64,000 bases of DNA. Source: Streptomyces sp. CG1 (GTDB lineage Bacteria; Actinomycetota; Actinomycetes; Streptomycetales; Streptomycetaceae). The position numbers and the translations under genes were made by a program. The notes under the pieces are model-generated. The model was not told where the DNA came from. It ran no database searches and worked only from the letters and a program-made list of their open reading frames with translations. The stretch lies in contig NZ_CP163518.1 in the NCBI RefSeq assembly GCF_041080625.1, positions 5,828,001 to 5,892,000 of the forward strand, read 5' to 3'. Positions 32,825-41,306 of this stretch are shown here, piece after piece. Position 1 is the stretch's first letter. Every line of letters starts with the position of its first letter.

Positions 32825-33649
32825 TCAGTCCTCCGGGCGCGGTGCCTTCACGCCGTGCACGCGCGCGTACTCGTCGGCGAGCCAGGGCCCGAGGTCGTCC
32901 ACGTATGTCTGCAGCACCTGGGGATCGCCGACGGGCTCCTGGCCGTAACGTGCCGCCGTACGCAGTTGTCCGGCCCGCTCGGGGTAGTAGGCGCCGCACA
33001 CCTCGGCCATCTCGCGCAGATCGCTGGTCCAGCCGTTCCAGCGGGGCATGACGAGGGTGAAGCCGGTGCGGACCAGATGCCGGGACATGAAGCGCACGAG
33101 CGGCCGCCGGGCCTCCTCGGTGTCCTCCGCACCCGCGATCCGTTCCCGCCAGCGGGGCAGCCACCGCGCCAGGTCGCCGTTGGTCTCGCGGGCGAGCAGG
33201 GAGTCGGGGCGGTAGCGCGGCAGGTACTCGGCGAGGTCCTCGCCGAGCAGCGGGGTGCACAGACAGGCCACGAACCAGCCCAGGTCGTACCGCTCCAGCT
33301 CGCTCAGCAGCCGGTCCCGGCCGTACAGCAGGGTGCTGACGCCGTCGATCTGCGGGAACTCCTTGTCGACGGCCTCGCCGAGCGCCCGTACGGCCTCCCG
33401 GTCGGCGTCGGTCGGCTCGTCCAGGAGCGCGACGAACAGGTCCAGATCGCTGCGTCCCACACGCGCGGTGCCGCGCGGGATCGATCCGTAGAGGTAGGCG
33501 CTGTGCAGCCGCGCCCCGAAGACCTCCAGCAGCCGGTCACGGCCGGCGGCGACGACCGGGCGGAATGCGGCGGGAACGCGCGCGAGGGAGCCTTCGCGCG
33601 CGATGAAGCCCTGGTCGTCGAGGCCGTGCGGGACGGGCGGTTCGGACAT
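32825..33649 (-). CDS. Nucleotidyltransferase-domain protein
   Basis: 274 residues. Polymerase-beta type nucleotidyltransferase motif 'YLYGSIPRGTARVGRSDLDL' (Gly-Ser followed by Asp-x-Asp) at about residues 53-72. The rest is a helical C-terminal domain ('LVRFMSRHLVRTGFTLVMP'), as in aminoglycoside or small-molecule nucleotidyltransferases and some toxin-type nucleotidyltransferases. No antitoxin-like partner lies beside it. The substrate is unknown. Confidence 0.82.
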   Translation of the reverse strand: MSEPPVPHGLDDQGFIAREGSLARVPAAFRPVVAAGRDRLLEVFGARLHSAYLYGSIPRGTARVGRSDLDLFVALLDEPTDADREAVRALGEAVDKEFPQIDGVSTLLYGRDRLLSELERYDLGWFVACLCTPLLGEDLAEYLPRYRPDSLLARETNGDLARWLPRWRERIAGAEDTEEARRPLVRFMSRHLVRTGFTLVMPRWNGWTSDLREMAEVCGAYYPERAGQLRTAARYGQEPVGDPQVLQTYVDDLGPWLADEYARVHGVKAPRPED

Positions 33650-33743
33650 GGGGCCACTGTGCCGCCCGTAGCCGTCGCGAGCAGCTGATTTTCGACCGCC
33701 GGGCGGTGAAATCAGCCTGTACGGGGGGTAGCCCCCAGGGATC

Positions 33744-34418
33744 TCAGCGGGACCTCTTGGCGAGCCTCTCCACGTCCAGCAGGATCACGGCCCGCGCCTC
33801 CAGTCGGAGCCACCCGCGCTGGGCGAAGTCCGCCAGCGCCTTGTTCACGGTCTCGCGCGAGGCGCCGACCAACTGGGCCAGCTCCTCCTGCGTGAGGTCG
33901 TGGACGACGTGGATGCCCTCCTCGGACTGCACGCCGAAGCGGCGCGAGAGGTCCAGCAGGGCGCGCGCCACGCGGCCGGGGACGTCGGAGAAGACCAGGT
34001 CGGACATGGCGTCGTTGGTCTTGCGCAGGCGGCGGGCGACGGCGCGCAGCAGCGCGGTGGCCACCTCGGGGCGGGCGTTCAGCCAGGGCTGGAGGTCGCC
34101 GTGGCCCAGGCCCAGCAGCTTGACCTCGGTCAGCGCGGTGGCGGTCGCCGTGCGCGGGCCCGGGTCGAACAGCGACAGCTCGCCGATCAGCTCGCCGGGG
34201 CCGACCACGGCGAGCATGTTCTCGCGGCCGTCGGGTGAGGTGCGGTGGAGCTTGACCTTGCCCTCGGTGACGACGTAGAGCCGGTCGCCCGGGTCGCCCT
34301 CGTGGAACAGTGAGTCGCCACGCGCGAGAGTCACCTCACTCATGGAGGCGCGAAGCTCCGCGGACTGCTCGTCGTCGAGAGCCGCGAAGAGCGGGTTGCG
34401 CCGCAGAACGTCGTCCAC
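33744..34418 (-). CDS. crp: Crp/Fnr family cAMP-receptor-type regulator Crp
   Basis: 224 residues, the length of Streptomyces Crp. Cyclic-nucleotide domain: 'FHEGDPGDRLYVVTEGKVKL' and 'GPGELIGELSLFDPGPRTAT' with the ribose/phosphate-binding Glu and Arg. DNA-binding helix-turn-helix: 'LTQEELAQLVGASRETVNKA'. GTG 34418 with AAGGAGAG upstream was chosen; the longer frame to 35513 is antisense to nth. Known role: global control of germination, growth and antibiotic production. A GTG-N6-GNCAC site lies 91 bp upstream, consistent with autoregulation. Confidence 0.95.
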   Translation of the reverse strand: MDDVLRRNPLFAALDDEQSAELRASMSEVTLARGDSLFHEGDPGDRLYVVTEGKVKLHRTSPDGRENMLAVVGPGELIGELSLFDPGPRTATATALTEVKLLGLGHGDLQPWLNARPEVATALLRAVARRLRKTNDAMSDLVFSDVPGRVARALLDLSRRFGVQSEEGIHVVHDLTQEELAQLVGASRETVNKALADFAQRGWLRLEARAVILLDVERLAKRSR

Positions 34419-34508
34419 GAGTTCTCTCCTTGTCGACCTGCTCAGGGGATCTTGCTCCCCCTTGGTACCAGGGGACCGTGCTCCCCATTTTGCCGGACGG
34501 TCCAAACA

Positions 34509-34522
34509 GTGTGATCTGTCAC
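34509..34522. promoter_or_regulatory. Crp-type binding site in the crp promoter
   Basis: GTGTGATCTGTCAC fits GTG-N6-GNCAC, the motif reported for Streptomyces Crp. It lies between the divergent crp and nth genes. The motif has only seven fixed bases, so chance matches occur. Confidence 0.6.
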
Positions 34523-34670
34523 AAGGATGCCGCACAGGTGTCCCGAGGTAAGCGTCAGGGGTCCAATCGGGGGCCGATCCTCGGGGTCCGAGGCGGATGT
34601 CGGTGCCGGGCTTTAGGCTGGCCGGGTGTCCAAATCGCCGGTGAGAGCAGAGGACAAGGGGGTTTAGCGG

Positions 34671-35708
34671 GTGGTTGTACGTCGTGATTCCGCTGTGGGC
34701 GAACAGAGCTCCGGCGATCGTAAGGAAACCGGAAAAACGGCAAAAAAGGTCGCTGTGAAGAAGGCAGCGCCGGCCAAGAAGGCCGCTGCGGAGAAGCCGA
34801 CCAAGAGGACGGCGCCGGCCAAGAAGGCCGCGTCGAAGAAAACCGTGCCGGCCAAGAAGGCCGCGAAGAAGGCGGCGCCCGCGAAGGCCGCCAAGAAGGT
34901 CGTCGAGAAGGCCGTCGTGAAGCCTCCGGCGCCGCAGGAGTCTCCCGCTGCCCTGGTCCGCCGAGCCCGCCGTATCAACCGCGAGCTCGCCGAGGTGTAT
35001 CCCTACGCCCACCCGGAGCTGGACTTCGAGAACCCCTTCGAGCTGCTGGTCGCCACCGTGCTGTCGGCCCAGACCACCGACCTGCGCGTCAACCAGACGA
35101 CCCCGGCGCTCTTCGCCAAGTACCCGACCCCCGAGGACCTCGCCGCCGCCAATCCGGAGGAGGTCGAGGAGATCCTGCGCCCCTGCGGGTTCTTCCGGGC
35201 CAAGACCAAGTCGGTCATAGGGCTCTCCAAGGCCCTGGCCGAGGACTTCGGCGGCGAGGTGCCGGGGAAGCTCGAGGAGCTGGTCAAGCTGCCCGGCGTC
35301 GGCCGCAAGACCGCCTTCGTCGTCCTCGGCAACGCCTTCGGCCGGCCCGGGATCACCGTGGACACCCACTTCCAGCGGCTGGTCCGGCGCTGGCAGTGGA
35401 CCGACGAGACCGATCCCGACAAGATCGAGGCCGCCGTCGGCGCGCTGTTCCCGAAGAGCGAGTGGACCGACCTGTCCCACCATGTGGTCTGGCACGGCCG
35501 CCGGATCTGCCACGCCCGCAAGCCCGCCTGCGGTGCCTGCCCGATCGCCCCGCTCTGCCCGGCCTACGGCGAGGGCGAGACCGACCCCGAGAAGGCCAAG
35601 AAGCTCCTGAAGTACGAGAAGGGCGGCTTCCCCGGCCAGCGGCTCAAGCCCCCGCAGGCCTATCTCGACGCGGGCGGCAAGCCGGCCCCGCCTCTGGGGG
35701 CCGCGTGA
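34671..35708 (+). CDS. nth: Endonuclease III (DNA glycosylase/AP lyase) with Lys/Ala-rich N-terminal extension
   Basis: 345 residues; the catalytic core starts at about residue 85. Helix-hairpin-helix '[20 protein letters not shown]' contains the catalytic Lys, and '[10 protein letters not shown]' the catalytic Asp. Four Cys in C-x6-C-x2-C-x5-C form ('[17 protein letters not shown]') bind the [4Fe-4S] cluster. The first 80 residues are repeats of the 'APAKKAA' type, like histone H1 or HU tails, and probably bind DNA non-specifically. It removes oxidised pyrimidines in base excision repair. The start is a GTG near 34671. Confidence 0.93.
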   Translation: MVVRRDSAVGEQSSGDRKETGKTAKKVAVKKAAPAKKAAAEKPTKRTAPAKKAASKKTVPAKKAAKKAAPAKAAKKVVEKAVVKPPAPQESPAALVRRARRINRELAEVYPYAHPELDFENPFELLVATVLSAQTTDLRVNQTTPALFAKYPTPEDLAAANPEEVEEILRPCGFFRAKTKSVIGLSKALAEDFGGEVPGKLEELVKLPGVGRKTAFVVLGNAFGRPGITVDTHFQRLVRRWQWTDETDPDKIEAAVGALFPKSEWTDLSHHVVWHGRRICHARKPACGACPIAPLCPAYGEGETDPEKAKKLLKYEKGGFPGQRLKPPQAYLDAGGKPAPPLGAA

Positions 35709-35761
35709 CGGAACGATCTCGGGGCCCTCGGGCGTTGGACGGACAGAGGACGGGGGTGGCG

Positions 35762-36457
35762 ATGGCGAGGGCCAGTGAGACGCGGGGCGGCGCGGTGACG
35801 CTCAGCAAGGAGGGGCTGCCGGACTGGCTGGCGCCCGTGGTGCGGGCCGCCGAGACGATCGAGCCGCTCCAGCTGAGCCGCTTCCTGCCGCCGGAGAACG
35901 GCTCGGGGCGGCAGTCGGCCGTGCTGATCCTGTTCGGCGAGGGCGAGCGCGGTCCGGAGCTGCTGCTGATGGAGCGCGCGGGCTCCCTGCGCTCGCATGC
36001 CGGGCAGCCGTCCTTCCCGGGCGGCGCGCTCGACCCCGAGGACGGCGACCCGCACACCGACGGACCGCTCAGAGCCGCGCTGCGCGAGGCCGAGGAGGAG
36101 ACCGGCCTCGATCCGTCCGGCGTCCAGCTCTTCGGCGTGCTGCCCGCGCTGTACATCCCGGTGAGCGGTTTCGTCGTCACGCCCGTGCTCGGCTGGTGGC
36201 GCGAGCCCAGCCCGGTCGGCGTCGTCGATCCGAACGAGACGGCACGGGTTTTCACGGTCCCCGTGGCGGATCTCACGGACCCCGCCCACCGCGCCACCAC
36301 CGTCCATCCCAGCGGACACCGAGGCCCGGCATTCCTGGTCGAATCGGCCCTGGTGTGGGGTTTCACGGCCGGAGTGATCGACCGCCTGCTGCACTTCGCG
36401 GGCTGGGAGCGCCCCTGGGACAGGCAGAAGCAGGTCCCACTCGACTGGCGGTCGTGA
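35762..36457 (+). CDS. NUDIX hydrolase, CoA pyrophosphatase type
   Basis: 231 residues from ATG 35762. An in-frame GTG at 35705 overlaps the nth stop (GTGA) and would add 19 residues, so that start is a real alternative. Nudix features: 'PSFPGGALDPEDGD' and 'AALREAEEETGLDPSGV', and the upstream 'MERAGSLRSHAGQP' motif of the CoA-diphosphatase group (NUDT7/8-like). It likely cleaves CoA or related nucleotides. Same position as Rv3672c between nth and marP in mycobacteria; the thioredoxin-like gene found between them there is absent here. Confidence 0.9.
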   Translation: MARASETRGGAVTLSKEGLPDWLAPVVRAAETIEPLQLSRFLPPENGSGRQSAVLILFGEGERGPELLLMERAGSLRSHAGQPSFPGGALDPEDGDPHTDGPLRAALREAEEETGLDPSGVQLFGVLPALYIPVSGFVVTPVLGWWREPSPVGVVDPNETARVFTVPVADLTDPAHRATTVHPSGHRGPAFLVESALVWGFTAGVIDRLLHFAGWERPWDRQKQVPLDWRS

Positions 36458-36551
36458 CAGGGTGTCGTCCGTGCGGTGTCATTCCGGGGGCAACCCCCGG
36501 ACCCCCGGCCGGGCCGCGGGGAGCGGAGCGGAATAGGCGAGGCCTGAAGCA

Positions 36552-37751
36552 GTGAACGTGCTGGACATCCTGTTGCTGGTCGCGGCCGTGTGGTTCGCGG
36601 TCGTCGGCTACCGCCAGGGCTTCGTCGTCGGCATCCTGTCGGTGATCGGCTTCCTGGGCGGCGGCCTCGTCGCGGTGTACGCGCTGCCGGTCATCTGGGA
36701 CGCCGTGACCGGCAACGCGGACGTCGGCACCACCGCCGCCGTGGTCGCCGTGGTCGTCGTCATCGTCTGCGCCTCCGTCGGCCAGGCCCTGACCACCCAC
36801 CTCGGCAACAAGCTGCGCCGGTACATCACCTGGTCCCCGGCCCGCGCCCTGGACGCCACCGGCGGCGCCCTGGTCAACGTCGTCGCGATGCTGCTGGTGG
36901 CCTGGCTGATCGGATCCGCCCTCGCCGGTACGACGCTGCCGACGCTCGGCAAGGAGGTCCGGGGCTCCAAGGTGCTCCTCGGCGTCTCCAGGGCGCTGCC
37001 CGCACAGGCCGACACCTGGTTCGCGGACTTCTCCTCCGTCCTCGCGCAGAACGGCTTCCCGCAGGTCTTCAGCCCGTTCGCCAACGAGCCGATCAAGGAC
37101 GTCCAGCCGCCCGACCCGGCGCTCGCGAACAGCTCGGTGGCGCTGCGCGCCCAGCGGTCCATCGTCAAGGTGACCGGCACCGCGCAGAGCTGCGGCAAGG
37201 TCCTGGAGGGCACCGGCTTCGTCTTCGCCGACCGCCGGGTCATGACCAACGCGCATGTCGTCGGCGGCGTCGACTCGCCCACCGTGCAGATAGGCGGCGA
37301 GGGCCGCAAGTACGACGCCAAGGTCGTCCTGTACGACTGGAAGCGCGACATCGCCGTACTCGACGTACCCGATCTGAAGGCGCACACCCTCAGGTTCTCC
37401 GCGCGGGACGCGGCCGGCGGTGACGGCGCGATCGTCGCGGGCTTCCCGGAGAACGGCTCGTACGACGTGCGTGCCGCGCGGGTGCGCGGGCGCATCACGG
37501 CGAACGGCCCGGACATCTACCACCGCGGCACTGTCCGCCGCGACGTCTACTCGCTGTACACCACCGTCCGCCAGGGCAACTCGGGCGGCCCGCTGCTCAC
37601 CCCCGACGGCCGGGTGTACGGCGTGGTGTTCGCCAAGTCCCTGGACGACGCCGAGACCGGCTACGCCCTCACGGCGGACGAGATCCAGCCCGACATCCAG
37701 CAGGGACGTACGGCGAACGAGCAGGTGGGTACGGACAGCTGCGCCCTGTGA
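36552..37751 (+). CDS. Membrane-anchored periplasmic-side serine protease (MarP-like)
   Basis: 399 residues. The N-terminal CvpA-like part has four hydrophobic helices ('MNVLDILLLVAAVWFAVVGY' onward, to about residue 130). The chymotrypsin-fold protease domain shows the His in 'VMTNAHVVGG', the Asp in 'WKRDIAVLDVP' and the Ser in 'RQGNSGGPLL'. Two cysteines ('AQSCGKVLEG' and 'GTDSCAL') could form the disulfide known in MarP. In M. tuberculosis MarP protects against acid and oxidative stress by cleaving a peptidoglycan hydrolase. The order nth-NUDIX-marP-ephE is preserved here. Confidence 0.93.
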   Translation: MNVLDILLLVAAVWFAVVGYRQGFVVGILSVIGFLGGGLVAVYALPVIWDAVTGNADVGTTAAVVAVVVVIVCASVGQALTTHLGNKLRRYITWSPARALDATGGALVNVVAMLLVAWLIGSALAGTTLPTLGKEVRGSKVLLGVSRALPAQADTWFADFSSVLAQNGFPQVFSPFANEPIKDVQPPDPALANSSVALRAQRSIVKVTGTAQSCGKVLEGTGFVFADRRVMTNAHVVGGVDSPTVQIGGEGRKYDAKVVLYDWKRDIAVLDVPDLKAHTLRFSARDAAGGDGAIVAGFPENGSYDVRAARVRGRITANGPDIYHRGTVRRDVYSLYTTVRQGNSGGPLLTPDGRVYGVVFAKSLDDAETGYALTADEIQPDIQQGRTANEQVGTDSCAL

Positions 37752-37788
37752 CCCCCGGGAGGGTGTGCGTGTGCCCCTCCTGCGGGGT

Positions 37789-37968
37789 TCAGCCGCGCGG
37801 GTGACGCAGCCGCACCGAGACCCAGCGGGCCCGGCGGCGCAGGATGCGCGGGATCCCCACGCGGAGGTCCCCTTCCGCGAGTTGCTGGTTGCCTCGCTGA
37901 GGCGTGCTCAGACCTGTGGTCGAGCGGCGGTTGCGGGGTGCGTCACTGTAGTCGTGCGTCCAGCCCAT
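37789..37968 (-). CDS. Small conserved basic protein
   Basis: 59 residues from ATG 37968: begins 'MGWTHDYSDAPRNRRS' and ends 'LRRRARWVSVRLRHPRG'. The frame has good codon bias at the third position, and the sequence layout (short acidic start, Gln-rich middle, Arg-rich end) looks like a small actinobacterial protein. No function is known to me. It is convergent with the marP-like gene (stop at 37751), with an imperfect hairpin between, and downstream of the EphE-like gene. Confidence 0.6.
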   Translation of the reverse strand: MGWTHDYSDAPRNRRSTTGLSTPQRGNQQLAEGDLRVGIPRILRRRARWVSVRLRHPRG

Positions 37969-38106
37969 ACCCCGACGTGTGCCCGTGCCCGAAGGTCGAT
38001 AACCGCCTGAGCGCCGCTCAATTGGCCTATGCGGCAGGCATGTGGCCGTTCGAAGGACAAGTGTTCACGATCCGGATACTCCACGCATCCAAACCTGACC
38101 GTACGG

Positions 38107-39042
38107 TCACCGATCCGGCTCGGGATCCTTCAGCCAATTGACCAGTTCCGTGGAGAACGCCGTCGGGTCCTCCTCGTGCGGGAAGTGCCCGAGGCCGTCG
38201 AACAGGCGCCAGCGGTACGGCGCTTCGACGTACTCGCCCGAACCGGCCGCGCTGCGCGTGCGCGTCACCGGGTCCAGCGAGCCGTGCAGATGCAGCGTCG
38301 GCACCCGCACCGGCCGCTTCATCCGCCGGTTGAACTGGATGCCGTCCGGGCGGGCCAGCGAGCGCACCAGCCAGCGGTACGGCTCGATCGCGCAGTGTGC
38401 GGTCGACGGGATGCACATGGCCCGCTGGTACGTCTGAACCGCCTCGTCCTCCGGCAGCTGCGGCCCGGACCACTCCCGGATCAGCCGGCCCACCAAGGCC
38501 CCACCGTCGGCGGTGAGTTGACGCTCCGGAAGCCACGGCCGCTGGAAGCCCCAGATGTAGGAGTTGGCGGCCGTCTGCCGGGCGTCCCGCAGCATCGCCG
38601 CGCGCCAGCGCCGCGGATGCGGCATCGACACCACGGCGAGGCGCCGGACGAGCTTGGGCCGCATCGCCGCCGCCGTCCACGCCAGATAGCCGCCCAGGTC
38701 GTGGCCGACCAGCGCCGCGTCCGGCTCGCCGAGCGAGCGGATCACGCCGGTGACGTCGAGGGCGAGGTTGGCGGGGTCGTACCCACGGGGCGTGCGGTCG
38801 CTGCCGCCGACGCCCCGCAGGTCCATCGCCACCGCCCGGTAGCCCGCGTCCGCGAGCGCGACCAGCTGGTGCCGCCAGGTCCACCAGAACTGCGGGAAGC
38901 CGTGCAGCAGCAGCACCAGGGGGCCGTCGCCGAGTTCGGCGATGTGGAAGCGCGCGCCGTTGGCGGCGACGTCCCTGTGCGTCACCTTTTTCCCGTGGGG
39001 AAGGTCCATCCGTACCAAGGCCGAGGGGGCGGGGTCCGTCAT
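38107..39042 (-). CDS. Alpha/beta hydrolase (epoxide hydrolase EphE-like)
   Basis: 311 residues. 'LVLLLHGFPQFWWTWRHQLV' gives the oxyanion-hole HGFP motif typical of epoxide hydrolases. The nucleophile elbow is 'ALVGHDLGGYLAW' with Asp as nucleophile, and the His is in 'FDGLGHFPHEE'. The Asp nucleophile separates it from lipases. 'LHLHGSLDPVT' holds the acid. The gene lies after marP as ephE does in mycobacteria, and its ATG overlaps the stop of the upstream holin-like gene. Natural substrates are unknown. Confidence 0.9.
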   Translation of the reverse strand: MTDPAPSALVRMDLPHGKKVTHRDVAANGARFHIAELGDGPLVLLLHGFPQFWWTWRHQLVALADAGYRAVAMDLRGVGGSDRTPRGYDPANLALDVTGVIRSLGEPDAALVGHDLGGYLAWTAAAMRPKLVRRLAVVSMPHPRRWRAAMLRDARQTAANSYIWGFQRPWLPERQLTADGGALVGRLIREWSGPQLPEDEAVQTYQRAMCIPSTAHCAIEPYRWLVRSLARPDGIQFNRRMKRPVRVPTLHLHGSLDPVTRTRSAAGSGEYVEAPYRWRLFDGLGHFPHEEDPTAFSTELVNWLKDPEPDR

Positions 39043-39569
39043 GACTGTGAGCGTGCCACAGCCTCGATGGCCGCGGGGGTCCGGTCCTCGGGAAGCTCCG
39101 CGCGCGGGTGCGGCTTGGCGTTCTGCAGGACGCCCGCCGTCTCCTTCACCGACGCGGCCACCTTCTGCGGGCCCTGGCTCCTCTTGGCCTTCTTCGCGAA
39201 GACCACGCCGATGATCCCGAGGAGGATGGCGACGAGCACGTTGGCCGCGAAGGACAGCACGAAGCAGATCGCCAGGTTCCAGTGGCTCCAGGTCCGGATG
39301 CCGTAGGCGAGGGCGAAGTTGAGCATCGGCAGGGAGAAGAGGAGCACCGCGGCCGCTACCGTGAAGGCGCCGCCGCTGACCGCGCCGCGTTTCACGTCCT
39401 GCTTCAGCTGGGCCTTGGCCAGGGCGATCTCGTCGTGCACCAGCGCCGACATTTCGGTCGTCGCCGAGGCGAACAGCTGGCCGATGCTGCGTTCGGCGCC
39501 GACCGGGCTGCCGTCGGGTGCGCTCATCGCGTTCTCCCTCAGAGGTTTCTCGTGCCGCAAGTGGGCCAT
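39039..39569 (-). CDS. Phage holin-like superfamily III membrane protein (DUF1469)
   Basis: 176 residues. A cytosolic helical start ('SIGQLFASATTEMSALVHDE', 'IALAKAQLKQDVKRG') precedes two long hydrophobic segments (about residues 65-90 and 100-125) and a Lys/Pro-rich tail. This is the DUF1469/YqjE-like family, common in actinobacteria as a stand-alone protein beside ephE and not part of a phage. The stop overlaps the ephE-like ATG. Function is unproven; membrane stress or cell-surface roles are suggested for relatives. Confidence 0.85.
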   Translation of the reverse strand: MAHLRHEKPLRENAMSAPDGSPVGAERSIGQLFASATTEMSALVHDEIALAKAQLKQDVKRGAVSGGAFTVAAAVLLFSLPMLNFALAYGIRTWSHWNLAICFVLSFAANVLVAILLGIIGVVFAKKAKRSQGPQKVAASVKETAGVLQNAKPHPRAELPEDRTPAAIEAVARSQS

Positions 39570-39625
39570 TGTTCTACGGCCGTCCTGCTCGTGGCGGCCG
39601 TCTTGTTTTGTACCGTCTCGTCAGA

Positions 39626-41059
39626 TCATGCCGGACGGTCGCCCTCCTCGCCTGCCCCGCCCGGTACTTCCGCAAGCCCGTGGCGCGCCGCGGCCGCCCG
39701 CTCGGCCGCGATCCTCCGGTGTTCGGCGGCCTTGCGCTCATGGATCTCGGCCATGCGCAGGTGATAGGCCGGGTCGTCCTGCTCGTAGATGTCCGGGATG
39801 CCGTCGAGGTCGTCGTCGCGGTCCTCCTCCGCGCAGAGCCTGCGGTACTTGGCGTTGCGTATCTTCAGCAGCACCGTCGCGCACACCGCGGCGATCAGTG
39901 ATCCGGCGAGGACGGCGGCCTTGACCTCGTCGGTGAGGACGGCGTCGCCGGCGAAGGCGAGTTCGCCGATGAGCAGGGAGACGGTGAAGCCGATGCCGGC
40001 GAGGGAGGCCACCGCGAAGACGTCGGCCCAGGCGAGGTCCTCGCTGAGGGAGGCGCGGGTGAAGCGGACGGTGAGCCAGGTGCCGCCGAAGATGCCGAGC
40101 GCCTTGCCGACGACGAGCCCCAGCACCACACCGAGCGTCTCCGGCTTGGTGAACACGTCCCCGAGCGCGCCGCCGGAGATCTTCACCCCGGCGCTGAACA
40201 GCGCGAACAGGGGCACGGCGAGCCCGGCGGACAGGGGCCGCACCAGGTGCTCGATGTGCTCGCCCGGTGAGTGCTGCTCACCCTCCCGGGTGGTGCAGCG
40301 CAGCATCAGGCCCATCGCCACGCCGGCGATGGTGGCATGCACGCCGCTGTTGTACATCAGCGCCCAGATCACCAGGGCCAGTGGTACGTACACGTACCAG
40401 CCGCGCACGCCCTTGCGCAGCAGCAGCCAGAAGACCACCAGTCCGGCGACGGCACCGCCGAGCGCGCCGAAGTTCAGCCGGTCGGTGAAGAAGATCGCGA
40501 TGATCAGGATCGCGAAGAGGTCGTCGACGACCGCGAGGGTGAGCAGAAAGGCGCGCAGCGAGCTGGGCAGGGAGGTGCCGATGACCGCGAGGACGGCGAG
40601 CGCGAAGGCGATGTCGGTGGCGGTGGGCACCGCCCAGCCCTGCGTCGAGCCGTGCCCGGTGAGGTTGGTGAGGGTGTACACGAGCGCCGGTACGGCCATG
40701 CCGCACAGCGCGGCCACCACGGGCAGTACGGCCGCCCCGGGGTCGCGCAGGTCTCCGGCGACCAGCTCACGCTTCAGCTCGATGCCGGCGACGAAGAAGA
40801 ACACCGCGAGCAGGCCGTCGGCGGCCCAGTGGGCGACCGAGAGGTTCAGGCCGAGTGCGCCTGGGCCCAGGTGGAAGTCGCTGACCGACTCGTAGCTGTG
40901 CCGCAGGGCGGAGATGTTTGCCCAGATCAGCGCCGCTACGGCGGCGAGGAGGAGCAGGATGCCGCCGACGGTCTCGGTGCGCAGCGCGTTCGCGACGATG
41001 GCGCGCTCGGGCAGGGAGAGGCGCCCGAGGACCTTGCGGGGGGTGCGGGGCGCGGTCAT
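39626..41059 (-). CDS. nhaA: Na+/H+ antiporter NhaA
   Basis: 477 residues from ATG 41059 (GGAGGTC upstream). Twelve hydrophobic segments. The ion-binding Asp pair is 'LTLAVVDDLFAILIIAIFF', and earlier 'VPTATDIAFALAVLAVIG' is the characteristic assembly motif. The C-terminal 70 residues are charged and helical ('HLRMAEIHERKAAEHRRIAA'), longer than in E. coli NhaA, and may be regulatory. It exports Na+ in exchange for protons at alkaline pH. It stands between the holin-like gene and acs; this position is not part of the mycobacterial order. Confidence 0.95.
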   Translation of the reverse strand: MTAPRTPRKVLGRLSLPERAIVANALRTETVGGILLLLAAVAALIWANISALRHSYESVSDFHLGPGALGLNLSVAHWAADGLLAVFFFVAGIELKRELVAGDLRDPGAAVLPVVAALCGMAVPALVYTLTNLTGHGSTQGWAVPTATDIAFALAVLAVIGTSLPSSLRAFLLTLAVVDDLFAILIIAIFFTDRLNFGALGGAVAGLVVFWLLLRKGVRGWYVYVPLALVIWALMYNSGVHATIAGVAMGLMLRCTTREGEQHSPGEHIEHLVRPLSAGLAVPLFALFSAGVKISGGALGDVFTKPETLGVVLGLVVGKALGIFGGTWLTVRFTRASLSEDLAWADVFAVASLAGIGFTVSLLIGELAFAGDAVLTDEVKAAVLAGSLIAAVCATVLLKIRNAKYRRLCAEEDRDDDLDGIPDIYEQDDPAYHLRMAEIHERKAAEHRRIAAERAAAARHGLAEVPGGAGEEGDRPA

Positions 41060-41238
41060 GGAGACCTCCGGTGGGTAGGCAGGACGGCTCACATGCCGAC
41101 CAGACTTCCCGGCGCACCTTTGTCGCGTTCTTGACGCTTTACTTAGCTTACCTAAAGTTGGGCGAGGGTTCAAAGGCTGCGGTGACCCGGGGGGTGCGGT
41201 GACCCAGAGGGTGCGGTCCGGGACCGGTGATCTTCACC

Positions 41239-41262
41239 GTAGAAGCAAAAGTAGAAGCAAAA
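41239..41262. repeat. Two tandem 12-bp repeats
   Basis: GTAGAAGCAAAA twice in a row, directly beside the acs terminator. On the minus strand it reads as T-rich, which may strengthen termination. Confidence 0.7.
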
Positions 41263-41292
41263 GGGGCACCCAGCCTGTCGGCCGGGTGCCCC
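41263..41292 (-). terminator. acs terminator
   Basis: 9-bp stem GGGGCACCC/GGGTGCCCC with a 12-base loop, followed on the minus strand by a T-rich tract. Confidence 0.85.
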
Positions 41293-41306
41293 AAGGCTGA
41301 TGCCGG

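Noticed and set aside
39039..39569. Prophage, because of the holin-like protein
   Set aside because: DUF1469 proteins are ordinary chromosomal genes beside ephE in actinobacteria, and no other phage gene is near.
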